DNA of 5,733 nucleotides from assembly GCA_029857995.1 (NCBI GenBank), contig JAOUFZ010000106.1, positions 1 to 5,733 of the forward strand, written 5' to 3'. Each line of letters begins with the position of its first letter. Positions within the stretch are counted from its first letter, which is position 1. The DNA comes from Dehalococcoidia bacterium (GTDB lineage Bacteria > Chloroflexota > Dehalococcoidia > GIF9 > AB-539-J10). Below, one piece after another: positions 4,315-5,733 of the stretch. Under the pieces are notes generated by a model. It did not search any database and was not told the DNA's origin. It saw nothing but the letters and a program-made list of their open reading frames with translations. Position numbers and translations under genes: made by a program.

Positions 4315-5394
4315 ATGGCGATAAAACAAGATTACTACGAAGTGCTGGGAGTGCCTCGAAACGCCAGTGATGAGGAAATTAAGAGGGCGTTTCGCAAGTT
4401 AGCTTTCCAGTACCACCCCGACCGTAATAGAGAGCCAGGAGCCGAGGATAAATTCAAGGAAATAAATGAGGCCTTCCAAGTACTTTCTGACCCTGAGAAA
4501 AGGAACAGGTATGACCGCTATGGCAGAATAGATGTTGAAGGAGGTTTTCCGGATTTTGGCTTCGGTGGGCTCGGGGATATTTTTGAATCCTTCTGGGATG
4601 GTTTCGGCACCATTTTCGGGCGGCCTGCTCAGCGTGTTCCCCAGAAGGGGGACAGCTTGCAGAGTCACCTCACTCTTTCCTTTGACGAGGCGGTATTCGG
4701 CTGCAGTAAAGAAGTCGAAACACCCCGCATCGAGTTCTGCCCTTCCTGCCACGGCGTTGGCAGCAAACCCGGGACAAATCCCGAGACCTGTCCTGATTGC
4801 CGCGGCACAGGGCAAGTTAGGAGAGTCCAGCAAAGCATCTTTGGGCGCTATACCAGTACCACCACCTGTTCTCGCTGTGGAGGTAGAGGCACAGTAATCA
4901 GCAATCCTTGCTCTCAATGCCAGGGCAGAGGAAGAATAAAGGCGAAGCGCAAGATAAGCGTTACTATTCCAGCTGGTGTGGATGATGGATACCGACTACG
5001 CATGGACGGAGAAGGGAGCGCTGGCGTATATGGAGGTCCACCCGGCGACCTGTATGTTACTTTTTCAGTAAAGCCCCACAGTCTATTCCATAGAGATGGC
5101 ACTGACATTCTTTATGAGTTGGCCATCAATTTTGCTCAAGCTGCTCTGGGCGATGAGGTGAGAGTGCCATCCTTAGATGGAAAGGTGGACTTGAAAATAC
5201 CACCAGGAACTCAGGATGGAAAGACTTTTCGCTGTAAAGGCAAAGGAATCCCTTATATTGATGGCAAGGGAAGAGGAGACTTGCTCGTCAAAGTAGTCAT
5301 AACAACTCCACAACACTTGAACAAAAATCAGCGACGTCTTTTTGAGGAATTGGCTAAGGTACTACCTCGGACTGAACCGCCTCAAGACGCCTAG
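4315..5394 (+). CDS. dnaJ: Chaperone protein DnaJ, classical type with four zinc motifs
   Basis: Hsp40 co-chaperone that binds unfolded clients, stimulates DnaK ATP hydrolysis and works with GrpE in the cytosol. The J-domain is at 6-70 with HPD at 34-36. A short G/F-rich linker follows (75-105, FPDFGFGGLGDIFESFWDGF). The zinc domain has all four CxxCxGxG motifs: Cys142/145, 159/162, 185/188 and 199/202. Client-binding C-terminal domains I and II lie at about 210-345. The 359 residues are a normal, slightly short length owing to the compact G/F region. The start is ATG 4315, where MAIKQDYYEVLGV aligns with family N-termini; no Shine-Dalgarno site precedes it and a -10 box ends eight bases before, so it may be translated leaderless. 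dnaK and grpE are not in the window, so this is an orphan dnaJ, or dnaK lies elsewhere. It is convergent with gpsA, its TAG lying in the shared CTAG. Confidence 0.97.
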   Translation: MAIKQDYYEVLGVPRNASDEEIKRAFRKLAFQYHPDRNREPGAEDKFKEINEAFQVLSDPEKRNRYDRYGRIDVEGGFPDFGFGGLGDIFESFWDGFGTIFGRPAQRVPQKGDSLQSHLTLSFDEAVFGCSKEVETPRIEFCPSCHGVGSKPGTNPETCPDCRGTGQVRRVQQSIFGRYTSTTTCSRCGGRGTVISNPCSQCQGRGRIKAKRKISVTIPAGVDDGYRLRMDGEGSAGVYGGPPGDLYVTFSVKPHSLFHRDGTDILYELAINFAQAALGDEVRVPSLDGKVDLKIPPGTQDGKTFRCKGKGIPYIDGKGRGDLLVKVVITTPQHLNKNQRRLFEELAKVLPRTEPPQDA

Positions 5395-5733
5395 TCTAGA
5401 AAGCAGTAATGGCTTGCTGCTAGTTTCCTGAACCCGCTCAGCGCTCGGCTGGGAGGCAAGCCCTCGAAAAGAACCCCATGAATAAGGTCGATAATAGGTA
5501 ATCTAAGCCCGTGGTTCTTTGCCAATCGGTGGGCTGCCGCAGTGGTAGCGACCCCCTCGGCAACATGTGTCATAGAGGCAGAGATATCAGATAAAGAGCG
5601 ACCCTTAGCTAGTTCATAGCCAACATAATGATTTCGGCTCAGAGTGCTGGCGCAAGTAGTTATCAGGTCGCCCAAACCGGCCAGACCGTAAAAAGTGCCA
5701 GCCCTAGCCCCCAAAGTCACCCCCAGGGAAACA
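5391..5733 (-). CDS. gpsA: Glycerol-3-phosphate dehydrogenase [NAD(P)+], C-terminal part (N-terminus outside window)
   Basis: Cytosolic enzyme that reduces dihydroxyacetone phosphate to sn-glycerol-3-phosphate for phospholipid synthesis. The last 113 residues are visible, about a third of the usual 330. They lie in the all-helical substrate-binding domain: the run LGVTLGARAGTFYGLAGLGD, with the conserved Asp of GLGDL, then TTCASTLSRN, whose Arg-Asn corresponds to the substrate-contacting pair of the family. VAEGVATTAAAHRLA and PIIDLIHGVLFEG then match the C-terminal helices. The frame continues through the window edge without a stop, so the gene begins to the right of 5733. Its TAG (5393-5391) and the dnaJ TAG (5392-5394) sit on opposite strands of one CTAG, a 4-bp tail-to-tail overlap. 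It is a housekeeping neighbour rather than a part of the chaperone system. Confidence 0.95.
   Translation of the reverse strand, partial: VSLGVTLGARAGTFYGLAGLGDLITTCASTLSRNHYVGYELAKGRSLSDISASMTHVAEGVATTAAAHRLAKNHGLRLPIIDLIHGVLFEGLPPSRALSGFRKLAASHYCFLD

Noticed and set aside
4399..4917. A 172-codon minus-strand open frame opposite dnaJ
   Set aside because: It mirrors the J-domain and zinc region of the real gene and its peptide resembles no protein family.

Overview
This is a bacterial chromosomal window built around a protein quality-control locus. It holds seven protein genes in three blocks. On the minus strand, from 2912 leftwards, lies a tightly packed operon: a DnaJ-like co-chaperone, an HspR-type MerR repressor and an Hsp100 (ClpB/ClpC-type) AAA+ ATPase that runs off the left edge. 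Divergent from it is a small heat-shock protein gene (Hsp20). The two start from back-to-back promoters, each with a perfect TTGACA-N17-TATAAT arrangement, in a 169-bp intergenic region.

The second block is a minus-strand Nudix hydrolase of the CoA-pyrophosphatase (NudL/UPF0035) type, convergent with hsp20 with a 6-bp gap. A 219-bp divergent intergenic region separates it from a second, classical four-zinc-motif DnaJ on the plus strand. Both of these genes appear to start without a Shine-Dalgarno site, a few bases downstream of a -10 box, so both may be leaderless. The third block is the C-terminal third of GpsA (glycerol-3-phosphate dehydrogenase) on the minus strand. It ends in the same CTAG tetranucleotide that holds the dnaJ stop.

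How the genes may work together (inference): HspR is the likely repressor of its own operon and perhaps of hsp20. Hsp20 would hold unfolding proteins, the J-proteins would deliver clients, and the Hsp100 would thread them. Two proteins of the operon are unusual in a matching way. The J-protein keeps only the first and last of the four zinc motifs, and the Hsp100 has ClpB-like N-terminal and first ATPase domains but a short ClpC-size middle domain. In model bacteria the missing parts are both used for cooperation with DnaK. That pairing is the most interesting point in the window.

Organism: HspR-type control, mid-range base composition, alternative starts (TTG for the Hsp100, GTG for the Nudix gene) and apparent leaderless starts fit a HspR-using lineage outside the Proteobacteria. 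Chloroflexota (Dehalococcoidia-like) is my best guess, but nothing in the window proves it. I saw no RNA genes, mobile elements, CRISPR arrays or convincing intrinsic terminators.
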